Assembly: GCA_024703855.1 (NCBI GenBank)
Contig: CP087965.1
Coordinates: 5,138,001 to 5,202,000 of the forward strand
Length of the DNA: 64,000 nt
DNA from: Polaromonas sp. P2-4
Lineage (GTDB): Bacteria > Pseudomonadota > Gammaproteobacteria > Burkholderiales > Burkholderiaceae_C
Direction: 5' to 3'
Part shown: positions 1 through 9,018 of the stretch, one piece after another
How positions within the stretch are numbered: the stretch's first letter is position 1
Layout of the letters: the number at the start of each line of letters is the position of its first letter
Notes under the pieces: generated by a model
Seen by the model: only the letters and a program-made list of their open reading frames with translations
Database searches by the model: none
What the model was told of the DNA's origin: nothing
Translations under genes and position numbers: made by a program

Positions 1-369
1 GATGCCGTGGAAGCACCCATGGCCTCGCTGGTGGCGGCCAAGCTCCAGGAGGAGCGCAAGGTCCTCTCGGTGACGGGGCACTTCACGCAATTTCTCGGCT
101 ATGTGATGAATGAAAAGACATTCCGCGGGTACCCTGCCGACATCCAGAAGGTGCTCACCGAAGAGGCCCAGAAGGCCGGTGAGCGCATGACTCAGACCAC
201 CATCGAGAACGACAAGAAGCTCATGGAAGACCTGAGAAAGCAGGGCGTCACCGTCGTCACCGACATCGACACCAAGTCGTTCCGTGCAGCCACCGCGTCG
301 GTGTACGGCGCCTTCCCGAAGTGGACTCCAGGCCTGTACGCGAAAGTCCGCAAGACGCTGGACAACTGA
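1..369 (+). CDS. dctP: TRAP transporter solute-binding protein (DctP family), C-terminal part
   Basis: The window opens inside this gene; only the last 122 codons are present, in frame 1. The helical tail resembles DctP-type periplasmic receptors, which end in repeated Lys/Arg-rich helices followed by a Tyr-x-Lys-rich terminus. It lies 88 bp upstream of dctQ and dctM, the usual P-Q-M order, so it is very likely the receptor of the same transporter. The family captures organic acids in the periplasm and delivers them to the QM permease. The ligand cannot be told from this fragment. The later CoA-transferase and hydratase suggest an organic acid that is activated to a CoA ester (inference). Confidence 0.75.
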   Translation, partial: DAVEAPMASLVAAKLQEERKVLSVTGHFTQFLGYVMNEKTFRGYPADIQKVLTEEAQKAGERMTQTTIENDKKLMEDLRKQGVTVVTDIDTKSFRAATASVYGAFPKWTPGLYAKVRKTLDN

Positions 370-457
370 GCACTTCGCAGCCTGGCTACGCGGCACGCCG
401 CGGGCCGGCGCTTCGAAGCCGCACACCGCGAATCCACCGCCACGAAGGCTTCCCAAG

Positions 458-964
458 ATGCTTCAAAATTCTGATCCCATTGCGCAGGAGGCGCTCCTGC
501 CCCCTTCCACACTCACGTTCGAAGAAATCATCGCCGCCACATTGATGGCTCTGATCGTCGGCGCTGTCTCCTGGGGAGTCTTCACCCGCTATGTGCTCGG
601 CGCGCCCGCTGACTGGGCCCCGGAAGTCGCCGCAATCGCTTTCGCATGGGTGGTCTTCCTCGCCGCAGCACCGGCATTCCTGCGCGGGGACCACAGCGCG
701 GTCGATGCGCTCGTCGTGAAGTTGCCCAAGCGCCTGCGCAAGGTCACACAACTCCTCGCCGACGCCATCGTACTGGCAACGCTCGTTATCACCGCGTGGC
801 TGGCAATGGGGATGGCGTTCTCGACGCGCGATGTACCGACCACGGTACTGCAGGTCCCGCAGTCCATCACCTACAGCGCCGCGGCATTGGGTTTCGCCCT
901 GATGGCAATTCGCCACCTGACTTTTGTGATCCGGCGCCTGCGCCGCGACGGGAGCGCCGCATGA
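458..964 (+). CDS. dctQ: TRAP transporter small permease, DctQ family
   Basis: A 168-residue protein with four predicted membrane segments (roughly residues 25-45, 60-80, 100-120 and 135-155) and the DctQ hallmark of a Trp/Glu-rich loop before the second segment (motif DWAPEVAAIAFAW). DctQ is the small membrane subunit that pairs with DctM in TRAP uptake systems. I chose ATG 458 because upstream codons of the longer open frame look non-coding. Its stop overlaps the dctM start (ATGA at 961), which indicates translational coupling. Confidence 0.85.
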   Translation: MLQNSDPIAQEALLPPSTLTFEEIIAATLMALIVGAVSWGVFTRYVLGAPADWAPEVAAIAFAWVVFLAAAPAFLRGDHSAVDALVVKLPKRLRKVTQLLADAIVLATLVITAWLAMGMAFSTRDVPTTVLQVPQSITYSAAALGFALMAIRHLTFVIRRLRRDGSAA

Positions 965-2242
965 TCCTCTGGCCCGCCCTTTTGTTGCTCGTCCTGCTGG
1001 CGATCAACGTCCCGGTTGCGATCTCGATGCTCGCGCCCGCCATCTTGTTTTTCATGATCGGCGGCGAGGTGCCCCTGGACCTCGTCGCACAGCGTGTCGT
1101 CGCCACGACGGACTCCTTCCCCCTGCTGGCCCTGCCGTTCTTCATCCTGGCGGGGTGCATCATGAACAGCGCCGGTATCACCCGGCACCTGCTCAAGCTG
1201 GCCGATGCCTTCGTCGGCCACATGACCGGCGGGCTCGCCCAGATCAGCGTCCTGCTCGCGGCACTGATGGGCGGCTTCACGGCGTCGGCCAATGCCGATG
1301 CGGCCATGCTGGCCAAGATGCTCGGGCCAACAATGATCCAGCGCGGATATGCCCCCGCATTTGCGGCCGCGGTCACCGCCTGTTCGTCGATCATCGCGGT
1401 GATCATTCCGCCGGGCATCGGGTTGATCATCTACGCGTATCTGGCCAACGTCTCGGTCGGTCGCCTGTTCATCGCCGGCATCGTGCCGGGCATCGTGCTG
1501 ACCCTGGCGCTGATCGTGGCGATCTACTTTGTCGCCAAGCGCCGTGGCTACGTGGCCGCGCGCTCAAAAATGGTCAGCCTGCGGGAATTGGCCAGCACCG
1601 CGCGGGGCCATTTGGGCGCTGACGCTGCCAATTTTCATAGTGGTGATGATCCGCAACGGTGTGGTCACGCCGACGGAGGCCGGCGCCGTCGCGGTGCTGT
1701 ATTCCATTTTCGTCGGCGTCGTCCTGCACCGCGAGCTGAAATGGTCGCACGTGCCGGAAATCATCCGCGAGACTCTGCACACGACCGCGATCGTGATGCT
1801 GATCATCTGTGCGGCCTCGACGTTCGGCTACTACCTGACCTGGGAGCGCCTTCCGACCGCCGCGGCGACCGCGCTGGTGGCGATGACCAGCAACCCGTAC
1901 GTGATGCTTCTGTTCGTGAATGTGCTTCTACTCCTGGTGGGCATGGCGATAGAAGGCTCGGCGGCACTCATTCTGCTCACGCCCATACTGGCGCCGGTCG
2001 CCATCAAACTGGGCATCGACCCGATCCAGTTCGGCATCATCATGGTGCTAAACCTTACGCTCGGCGGCGTCACGCCGCCCGTCGGCACGCTGTCGTTCAC
2101 GACCAGCAGTGTCTTGCGCGCCTCGTTCATCGAGACCGCCCGCGAGTCACTCCCGCTGTTGGCCGCCATGCTGGCTGTTCTCACGCTCCTGTGCGTCGTG
2201 CCTTCGCTCTCTCTCGCACTTCCCAACCTGCTGATGAAGTAG
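961..2242 (+). CDS. dctM: TRAP transporter large permease, DctM family (frame broken)
   Basis: This is the large 12-helix subunit that carries out Na+-driven transport in TRAP systems. The first part (961 to about 1605) has DctM motifs such as LPFFILAG and GGFTASANADAAM. The second part (about 1605-2242) continues in the next frame with the conserved end of the family (NLTLGGVTPPVGT). The switch falls at a run of four G near 1603-1606: removing one G restores a continuous protein of about 426 residues, the normal length. I regard the break as a probable sequence error rather than a pseudogene. It overlaps dctQ by four bases. Confidence 0.85.
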
Positions 2243-2270
2243 CCGCACAGATCAACCATCCAACTTTCCC

Positions 2271-3505
2271 ATGAACCAAACTTCATATACATCAGCCAAG
2301 CCCGCGTCGCCGGACCGAACCAACGGTGAATCGCCCGAATCCGCTGCCGATCTGCCCCTAAGCGGCCTACTTGTCCTCGACTTCAGCCAGTTCCTGGCCG
2401 GCCCGGCCGCCGCGCTGAGGCTGGCCGATCTCGGCGCGCAGGTCATCAAGATCGAGCGGCCGGACGGCGGCGACCTCACGCGCCAACTCTATATCTCGAA
2501 TTTAGAGCTCGATGGTGACAGCACGCTGTTCCACACCATCAACCGCAACAAACGCAGCATCGCCATCAACTTGAAAGACAAGTCGCAGCTGCCCGACTTA
2601 AAGGCGCTCATCGAGCGCGCCGACGTCCTGATTCAGAACTTCCGCCCCGGCATCATGGAGCGGCTCGGCCTGGGCTACGAGGCGGTAAAGAAGATCAACC
2701 CTCGCATCGTCTACGGCTCGATCACGGGTTATGGCACGGAAGGGCCCTGGCGCGACAAGCCGGGGCAGGACCTGCTCGTGCAATCGCTGTCCGGACTCGG
2801 CTGGCTCTCCGGCGACGCAGAACAGGGCCCGGTACCGGTGGGCGTCGCGGTCGCGGACATTCTTACGGGCGCACATCTGGTGCAAGGCATCCTCGCCTGC
2901 CTGGTGCGCCGCGGCATCACCGGCGAGGGCGGCAGGGTCGACGTCAGCCTGCTGGAATCCACGCTCGACCTGCAGTTCGAGTTCATGACCACCTTCCTGA
3001 ACGGCGACGGCAGTCCGCCCCGGCGGGCAGCCATCGGCAGCGCCAGTGCGTACCTGAGCGCGCCGTACGGCATCTACCGCACATCGGACGGATTCATCGC
3101 CATCGCGATGAATCCGATCGAGCGGCTGGCCGACCTGCTGGATTGCGAAGCGCTGCGGCCATATGTCGATCCAACGACCTGGTTCGACCACCGCGACACC
3201 ATCAAGCAGCATCTGTGGGATCACCTCCAGACTCGAAACACGGCGGCCTGGCTCGAGATTCTCGAGCCTGCCGACATCTGGTGTGCCGACGTGCTCACAT
3301 TGCCACAACTGCTGGAACACGACGGATTCAAGGCGCTGCAAATGCTGCAGGAAGTCAAAACGGGAAGCGGCGCCACCCTGACGACAACCCGTTGCCCGAT
3401 ACGCATTGACGGCAAGCGCCTGACCGCTTCCCTGGCGCGCCCAAGGTCGGTGAGCACTCCGAAGAAATCCGCAACGAATACGCAACTTCAAAGGTAGAAG
3501 CATGA
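2271..3505 (+). CDS. CaiB/BaiF family III CoA-transferase
   Basis: A family III (formyl-CoA-transferase-like) enzyme that moves CoA from an acyl-CoA donor to a free carboxylic acid. Visible signatures are the N-terminal GLLVLDFSQFLAGPAAA nucleotide-binding region, VLIQNFRPG, ITGYGTEGPW, and an Asp at about residue 167 (GQDLLVQ) in the position of the catalytic aspartate. As read, the frame stops at 3497. Adding one G near 3434 (CTGGCG to CTGGGCG) restores a family-like tail (KVGEHSEEIRNEYA) ending at a TGA at 3503-3505 that overlaps the next ATG at 3502. That coupling supports a one-base deletion in the sequence. Substrate unknown; the context suggests the acid imported by the upstream TRAP system. 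Confidence 0.88.
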
Positions 3506-3957
3506 TCATCGAAAAGCATCTGGAAGACCACGTTATCGGAGAATCGCATGTGACGACTGGCCGCACCGTGACGGAGGCGGACATCATCATGCATGCGGGG
3601 CAGACGGGCGACTGGTATCCGCACCACGTCGACGCGCCATGGTGCGCCACGCAGCCATTCAAGCAGCGTATCGCGCACGGCACGCTGGTTTTCAGCGTCG
3701 GGATCGGCATGGCCGCCAGTGTCATCAACCCGCACAGCATGTCGTACGGCTACGACCGCCTGAGGTTCATACGGCCCACCTTCATCGGCGATACGATCCG
3801 CGTTCGCACGACGTACAAGGCGATCCGGGAGCACAAGACGCCGGGACACGGACTGCTCGTCGAGGGCGTCGAAGTCCTTAACCAGCACGATGAAGTCGTG
3901 CTGGCATGCGAGCATCTGCACCTGGTCAAGCGGCGCCCCGGCGCACAGACGGCGTGA
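3502..3957 (+). CDS. MaoC-like (R)-hydratase/dehydratase
   Basis: A 151-residue single hot-dog-fold protein of the MaoC family, which hydrates or dehydrates enoyl-CoA esters. The catalytic motif is recognisable as GDWYPHHVD, with Asp37 and His42 in the positions of the usual D-x-N-P-x-H, although the Asn is replaced by Tyr. RIAHGT follows as expected. The start overlaps the repaired stop of the CoA-transferase, and the stop overlaps the GTG start of the next gene (GTGA), so the three genes form a tightly coupled unit. It probably acts on the CoA ester made by the preceding enzyme (inference). Confidence 0.85.
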   Translation: MIIEKHLEDHVIGESHVTTGRTVTEADIIMHAGQTGDWYPHHVDAPWCATQPFKQRIAHGTLVFSVGIGMAASVINPHSMSYGYDRLRFIRPTFIGDTIRVRTTYKAIREHKTPGHGLLVEGVEVLNQHDEVVLACEHLHLVKRRPGAQTA

Positions 3958-5115
3958 AGACGCTGAGCATTCTTTGCTGGGGCCATCGCCGGGCGGTGGA
4001 GCCAATGCGCGCTGTTCAGGCGGCGTTCGCCCAGCAGCGGCCGGACATCGCCCTGAAGATCGACGTCCGCCCTCTCAGCGATTTCGAGCATCAAGGCATG
4101 GCGGGCGTCGCGCGCCAGTACGACATCATCGTGTACGACCACCCGTTCAGTGGCGACATCGCGGAGGGTGGCCTGTTCGTCCCGCTGGAGGACGCGTTGG
4201 GGCAACAGCTCGGATCGGCCGCCGACAGCCTCTACGCGGGCCCGTCGCTGACTAGCTATCGACTCAACGGCCATGTGTGGGGCGCTCCGATCGACGCCGC
4301 GACCCAGCATGCGATCTACCGGGCCGATCTACTTGAGTTGACTGGCGAGGCGGTTCCCGCTTCGTGGCATGAGGCGGCGGCTCTGGGCCAGCGATTGCGC
4401 GCGCGGGATGTGGCTCGGAATGGCCGTGCAGACGCCTCACGCCCTGCTGACCATCGGTTCGCTGATGGCGAACGCGGGCCGACCGTGGTCCACGGATGCA
4501 TCGCAGCCGCTGCGCATCGACGAGACAGCGTTCGCCGATGCCTACGTGTTGCTGCAGGGATTGCTGCCGTTCTGCCCGCCCGAGGCGATGGACTGGAACA
4601 GCATCGACCTGCACGACTCGATGGTGGCCCGTGACGACGTCGTGTATTGCCCTTGTGTTTATGGGTATGCGACGTATGGCGAATCCGATATGCGGCAGCG
4701 GTTGTCATTCGCGGACTTCGCCGGCGCCACCGCGCCATTCCATGCCGGATCGGCCATCGGTGGAACGGCGGCCGGCCTCTCGCGTTTCTCGGCCCGGGGG
4801 GACGAAGCGACCGCCTTGCTGGCGTTCCTTCTGTCGGCTCCTGTCCAGGACGAATTGATTCCCTCGCATCACGGCCAGGCCGCCCTGTCGTCCTCATGGG
4901 TCGGTGCGGAGAACGACAAGCAATTCAACGGCTTCTTTTCGAACGTCGCCCGCTCCATGGACACGGCATGGATCCGGCCGCGCCATCCAGGCTACATCAC
5001 GTTCCAGAATGAAGCAGGCCGCCTCGTGGCGCAGGCCCTGCGGGAGGGAACGACGGCACACACGGTTGCCGCCGCAGTCCGCGAGCAGGCTGCCGGCGTG
5101 CGCACGCTTGCGTAG
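3954..5115 (+). CDS. Family 1 solute-binding-like protein without signal peptide (frame broken)
   Basis: About 387 residues with the fold signature of ABC sugar-type solute-binding proteins (COG1653-like): YDIIVYDHPFSG near residue 60 and the GDEATALLAFLLSAPVQ lobe near the end. The start is GTG 3954, overlapping the previous stop. The N-terminus (VKTLSILCWGHRRAVEP) goes straight into the first beta strand, so there is no export signal and no ABC permease gene is nearby. It may be a cytoplasmic protein that has taken another role in the CoA pathway. The frame changes near 4400 in a GCGCGC tract: the first part reads in frame 3 and the rest in frame 1. A damaged paralogue lies at 6151. Confidence 0.72.
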
Positions 5116-5125
5116 GAGGAATTCG

Positions 5126-6056
5126 ATGAATTCACCCAACCATCGAACTTTCCAGGGCCTGTTCCCGGTGGTGCCCACCACGTTCACCGAAGACGGTGAG
5201 CTCGACCTCGAGAGCCAGCGACGCTGTGTCGACTTCATGATCGACGCAGGCTCTAACGGTCTGTGCATCCTGGCCAACTTTTCCGAGCAGTTCCTGCTCT
5301 CCGACGACGAGCGCGAGACCATCACTCGAGCCATACTGGAGCACGTCGCAGGTCGGGTGCCGGTAATCGTCACCACCACGCACTTCAGCACGCATGTGTG
5401 CGCCGCGCGCAGCCGGCGCGCCCAAGACCTGGGCGCCTCCATGGTCATGGTGATGCCGCCCTACCACGGCGCCACTTTCCGCGTTCCGGAAGAGCAGATT
5501 CATTCGTTCTACGCCGGCGTGTCCGACGCGATCGACATCCCGATCATGATCCAGGATGCGCCCGCCGCCGGTACGCCGCTGTCGGCGCCTTTCCTGGCCC
5601 GCATGGCGCGCGAGATCGAACAGGTTTCGTACTTCAAGATCGAGGTGGCGGGTGCCGCCAGCAAGCTGCGGGAGCTGATCCGTCTCGGTGGCGAGGCGAT
5701 CGAGGGCCCATGGGATGGTGAGGAAGCGATCACCCTGATCCCCGATCTCGACGCAGGTGCGACCGGTGCGATGACCGGAGGCGGCTTTCCCCGACGGACT
5801 GCGCCCCATCCTCGACGCGTGGCGCGCGGGCGACCGCGAAACGGCCATCGCGCACTACGAGCGCTGGCTGCCGCTCATCAACATCGAGAACCGCCAGTGC
5901 GGCCTGCTCGCGGCCAAGGCGCTGATGAAGGAAGGCGGCGTCATCGCCTGCGAAGCCCCGCGGCATCCGTTGCCGAGTCTGCATCCGGGCAGCCGGGCGC
6001 TGCTGATCGAAACCGCGCGACGCCTCGATGCGATGGCGTTGCGCTGGGGATGCTGA
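5126..6056 (+). CDS. Dihydrodipicolinate synthase/KDG aldolase family lyase (frame broken)
   Basis: A DapA-superfamily TIM barrel that cleaves or condenses 2-keto acids through a Schiff base. The Schiff-base lysine is Lys171 (SYFKIEVAG), and Tyr113 in MPPYHGATF matches the usual active-site tyrosine. A good Shine-Dalgarno (AGGAGG at 5115) precedes ATG 5126. The frame breaks at a CCCC run near 5788. Removing one C joins it to the C-terminal helices (DGLRPILDAWRAGDRE and on), ending at TGA 6054-6056, for a normal length near 309 residues. It is not the lysine-pathway enzyme judging by context. It probably acts on a keto-acid intermediate of this catabolic block. Confidence 0.8.
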
Positions 6057-6150
6057 CGCCGCATCGCAGCCGCGTGCACGCCCGCCGGCGGACGAGCCAG
6101 GAAGCGCTGGTCCGCCGCGCAACCAATTATCCGCAAACAGGAGTTTCGAC

Positions 6151-6427
6151 ATGATTAGCTTAAGGGGCCTCAGCTGAGGCCACCGGCGCGCGACGGATCC
6201 CATTTACGCGGCGACCAGGTCCTTTTGTGGCGAGCATTCCGGCATCTCCATCGAATGGGATCAGCGGCTTCGTCAACGAAGAAATGTCCGAGGTCGTCGG
6301 GCGCTATGACCTCATTTCATTCGATCATCCGTTCAGCGGAACCGTCGTCGCAGAAGACCCTTTTGTACCGCTTGACCGGCATCTGCCAAATCTGCTTGGC
6401 AGGGACAAAGCGCATCTGTATGCTGTA
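6151..6427 (+). pseudogene. Remnant of a second signal-less solute-binding-like gene
   Basis: Starts with a good Shine-Dalgarno (CAGGAG at 6138) and ATG 6151. The translation parallels the intact copy at 3954: LRGLS-stop-GHRRATDPI against LSILCWGHRRAVEPM, then GISIEWDQR, then, after a frame change near 6265, GRYDLISFDHPFSG against RQYDIIVYDHPFSG and FVPLDRHL against FVPLEDAL. It has an in-frame TGA where the paralogue has Trp, a frame change, and an abrupt end at about 6427 where IS66 sequence begins in the opposite direction. It is therefore a 5' fragment of a duplicated gene destroyed by an insertion event. Confidence 0.7.
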
Positions 6428-7294
6428 GTCCAAGGCCGATTCGTTGACCTCAGTCGTGATGGCGCCAGCATGCAGCTGCTCCAGGAAATTGATCCGGCTC
6501 TTGCTTGCCGTGCTGCCAAACCAGCCAAACCGTTCATTGCCAATGTGCAGCACGTAGCCGTTCTTGCCCTGGTGGCGCGCGCCCGAGTCATCGACCGTGA
6601 TGGCGCGACTGACCTGCAGACCGGCCACCAGCACGTCGTCCTTTTCCGCATGGAATCGCGCTTTATCGGCGCTGAGCAAGGCATCAATCTGGCCCGCCGA
6701 GATGTCAACACCCCATTGCCTTAACTGCTCCAGAAGCAAGGGTTGACGCGTGACATGGCAGTGGTTGTGCTGGTGCAGGACGTAGCTGCGCAGTTGGGGG
6801 TCAAAGTGATGGCCTTGCACAGAAGGCGGGAGTTGCCCTGTCAGGTAGGTGCCTTCGCGGGTGAGCCAAGACTCCAGCCGGTAACGGGTGTTGTGGGCTT
6901 TGATGACCAGCCCTTGAACGACAAAGTCCCGGTAGCCTTTAAACCGCGCATCAGGGGGCACGGGAGTTGCCGGGGCGATCACGCGTTCCTCGTGAATCTG
7001 CAGTTGTGCGGTTTTGCTTCGCTTGGCGGAGCCGGCTCGTTTGCTTTTGTCCCCGTCCTGTGGCGATGCGCCCTCGTCATCTTCCTTGTCCGTGTTTTGA
7101 TCCATCTTGCTGGACTTGAACTTCGGCTTGGCCTTTTGGCCTTTGAGCACCGCAATTTCATCGCGCATCTGCTGGATTTCGCTGTTCGCGCGTTGCAGTG
7201 CCTCCAGCAGCCCGTCTATCTGCGCCACCAGCTTCTTGACCAGCGGTGTCATCTCTTGGGCAGCAATAGGAGGGGTGGCGTTTCGCGGCTGCAA
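6428..7294 (-). mobile_element. IS66-family transposase remnant (TnpC N-terminal part)
   Basis: The N-terminal half of an IS66 TnpC: a heptad coiled coil near residues 15-50 (IDGLLEALQRANSEIQ), a Lys/Asp-rich linker, the zinc-finger-like segment, and the start of the DDE domain with the first catalytic Asp (ITVDDSGARHQGKNGYV) and WFGSTASKSRINFL. IS66 similarity stops after NESALDY. The last 37 residues of the open frame are antisense of the solute-binding remnant, so the transposase lost its remaining catalytic residues and cannot be active. No tnpA/tnpB accessory genes and no clear terminal repeat were seen. Confidence 0.85.
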
Positions 7295-7410
7295 TCGGGG
7301 GCTTTGTCTGGTGACTTGTTTTGAGTAGCTGCGAGTCTACCCAGTCTGCAGCCGCCCACCGGGGTTGTCTTGCCTTGAGTTATTGAGAAGTTACCAAAAT
7401 CGGTGTCTGG

Positions 7411-7450
7411 CCCAGATGGAGCGGGCACAAGTAGCTATTAAAAACATAGC
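7411..7450 (+). repeat. 42-bp double-hairpin repeat, copy 1
   Basis: Matches the dispersed unit described in the findings: a GCCC/GGGC half with core GGGCACAAGTAGCTAT, then the GCTAT/ATAGC stem. It lies in the 281-bp gap (7295-7575) between the IS66 remnant and nodT, where I see no gene. Confidence 0.6.
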
Positions 7451-7575
7451 AAATTCCGCTTTGGCTGTGGCTTATTCCATTTCTAATTCAATGCGAGATT
7501 AGGCGCACCGCCGCAGACAGTGCTGTAGCACGACAAGGTGGGGCAACGACATATCGTGTTGAAGTAGAAATGGAA

Positions 7576-9018
7576 TTACTGGCCTACTTGCCAGCCACCG
7601 CCGAGCGACTGGATCAGCGCCACCGCAGTGGTCTGGCGGTCTGCCATGGCCTGCACCAGTGTGCGGCGTGCGTTGAGCGCCGTGGCTTGTGCCGTAATGA
7701 CTTCGGTGTAGCTGACCTGGCCGCTGCGGTAGCGGTTGAGCACCTGCTGCTCGACCTGGTCTGCCGCCTCCGAGGCCTGGCGGCGCAGTTCCTGCTGGGC
7801 CAGCAGCACATGGGTGGCGGCCAGCTGGTCTTCAACATCCTGAAACGCCACCAGCACGGCTTGCCGGTAACGCGCCACGGCCTGTTGGTGCGATGCCTGC
7901 GCGCCTTCGACCCGGGCGCCGGTGGCTCCGGCGTTAAACAGCACCTGCACTGCCGACAAGCCCAGCGACCAGACGCTGGTAGACGCCTTGAACAAATCGG
8001 CCACCCGACTGGCGCCGGAACCTGCGGACGCGCTCAAGGAAAAGCTGGGGAAATAGGCGCTTTTGGCAATGCCAATCTGCTCGTTGGCGCTGGCGACGCG
8101 GCGCTCGGCGGCCGCAATGTCGGGTCGGCGCTGCAGCAATGTGGACGGCACGCCCACCGGAATTTCAGGTACCACAGGCTTCCACGCCGAAGGAGTCAAC
8201 GCTGCGAGTGTGAAGTTGCCGGGTGCTTCGCCCACCAGCACGGCAATGGCGTGTTCGAGCTGCGCGCGCTGGCGCACCAGCCCGGCCTCTTCGGCCCTGG
8301 CGCTGGCCAGTTGCGTTTGCGCCTGCAGCACATCGGTTTTGGCGGCAATGCCGGCGCTGTAGCGGTTTTGGGTGATTTCCAGCGTGCGCTGGAAGCCTGC
8401 AATCGTGCTTTCGAGCAGCGCTTTTTGCGCATCAGTTTGGCGCAACGAAAAGTAGTTGACGGCCAGCTCTCCCTGGGCCGACAGTTTGGCCGATGCCAGG
8501 TCGGCCGCACTGGCCTGTGCGCCGGCGCTGGCACCGTCTACCGCACGACCCAGTCGGCCCCAGACGTCGGGCTCCCAGCTGCCGCCAATGCTGAGCTGGT
8601 AGTTGCTGCTGGTACGCCCGCCGCTGCCTGTCGTGCTGCTGCCGCTGCTACGCGAGCGGCTGGCCCCGCCATCGAGCGAGACCGTGGGAAACAGCGATGC
8701 CCGCTGCTCGCGCACCAGTGCGCGCGCCTGCGCATAGGCGGCCACGGCCAGCGCTACGTTCTGGTTGGACACCTCCACGCGCGATTCGAGCTGGTCAAGC
8801 ACCGGGTCGCCAAACAGCGACCACCAGGGGCCGCGTTCCAGCGCATCGGCAGGCGCGGCGGGCACCCAGCCCTCGGCCTCCTTGAAAGTGCTGACATCGA
8901 CCGTGGCCGGGCGCTGGTAGTCGGGGCCTACGGCGCAGCCACTGGCGAACAGGGCCAGGCCGGCCGCGGTGAGAAGGTGAAGGTTAAAGCGTGAACATAG
9001 AGGCATGGAATCACTCAT
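7576..9018 (-). CDS. RND outer-membrane efflux lipoprotein (NodT/OprM family)
   Basis: An intact 480-residue outer-membrane channel. The N-terminus is a lipoprotein signal with lipobox LFASGC (Cys near residue 28) followed by AVGPDYQRP, the standard NodT/OprM start. Two OEP repeats follow, with the diagnostic PDIAAAERRVASANEQIG in the second half. It forms the TolC-like exit duct for the RND pumps encoded upstream. Its ATG overlaps the stop of mdtC (ATGA), so it is the last gene of the efflux operon. Confidence 0.92.
   Translation of the reverse strand: MSDSMPLCSRFNLHLLTAAGLALFASGCAVGPDYQRPATVDVSTFKEAEGWVPAAPADALERGPWWSLFGDPVLDQLESRVEVSNQNVALAVAAYAQARALVREQRASLFPTVSLDGGASRSRSSGSSTTGSGGRTSSNYQLSIGGSWEPDVWGRLGRAVDGASAGAQASAADLASAKLSAQGELAVNYFSLRQTDAQKALLESTIAGFQRTLEITQNRYSAGIAAKTDVLQAQTQLASARAEEAGLVRQRAQLEHAIAVLVGEAPGNFTLAALTPSAWKPVVPEIPVGVPSTLLQRRPDIAAAERRVASANEQIGIAKSAYFPSFSLSASAGSGASRVADLFKASTSVWSLGLSAVQVLFNAGATGARVEGAQASHQQAVARYRQAVLVAFQDVEDQLAATHVLLAQQELRRQASEAADQVEQQVLNRYRSGQVSYTEVITAQATALNARRTLVQAMADRQTTAVALIQSLGGGWQVGQ

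Noticed and set aside
2598..3740. 380-codon minus-strand open frame opposite the CoA-transferase gene
   Set aside because: Antisense shadow; the plus-strand protein has all family motifs.
6151..7294. Intact IS66 element
   Set aside because: Transposase lacks its C-terminal half and two of three catalytic residues; no accessory genes or paired terminal repeats seen.
7570..8994. 474-codon plus-strand open frame opposite nodT
   Set aside because: It mirrors the intact efflux lipoprotein on minus; composition (Gln/Arg/Gly/His-rich) is typical of an antisense shadow in GC-rich DNA.
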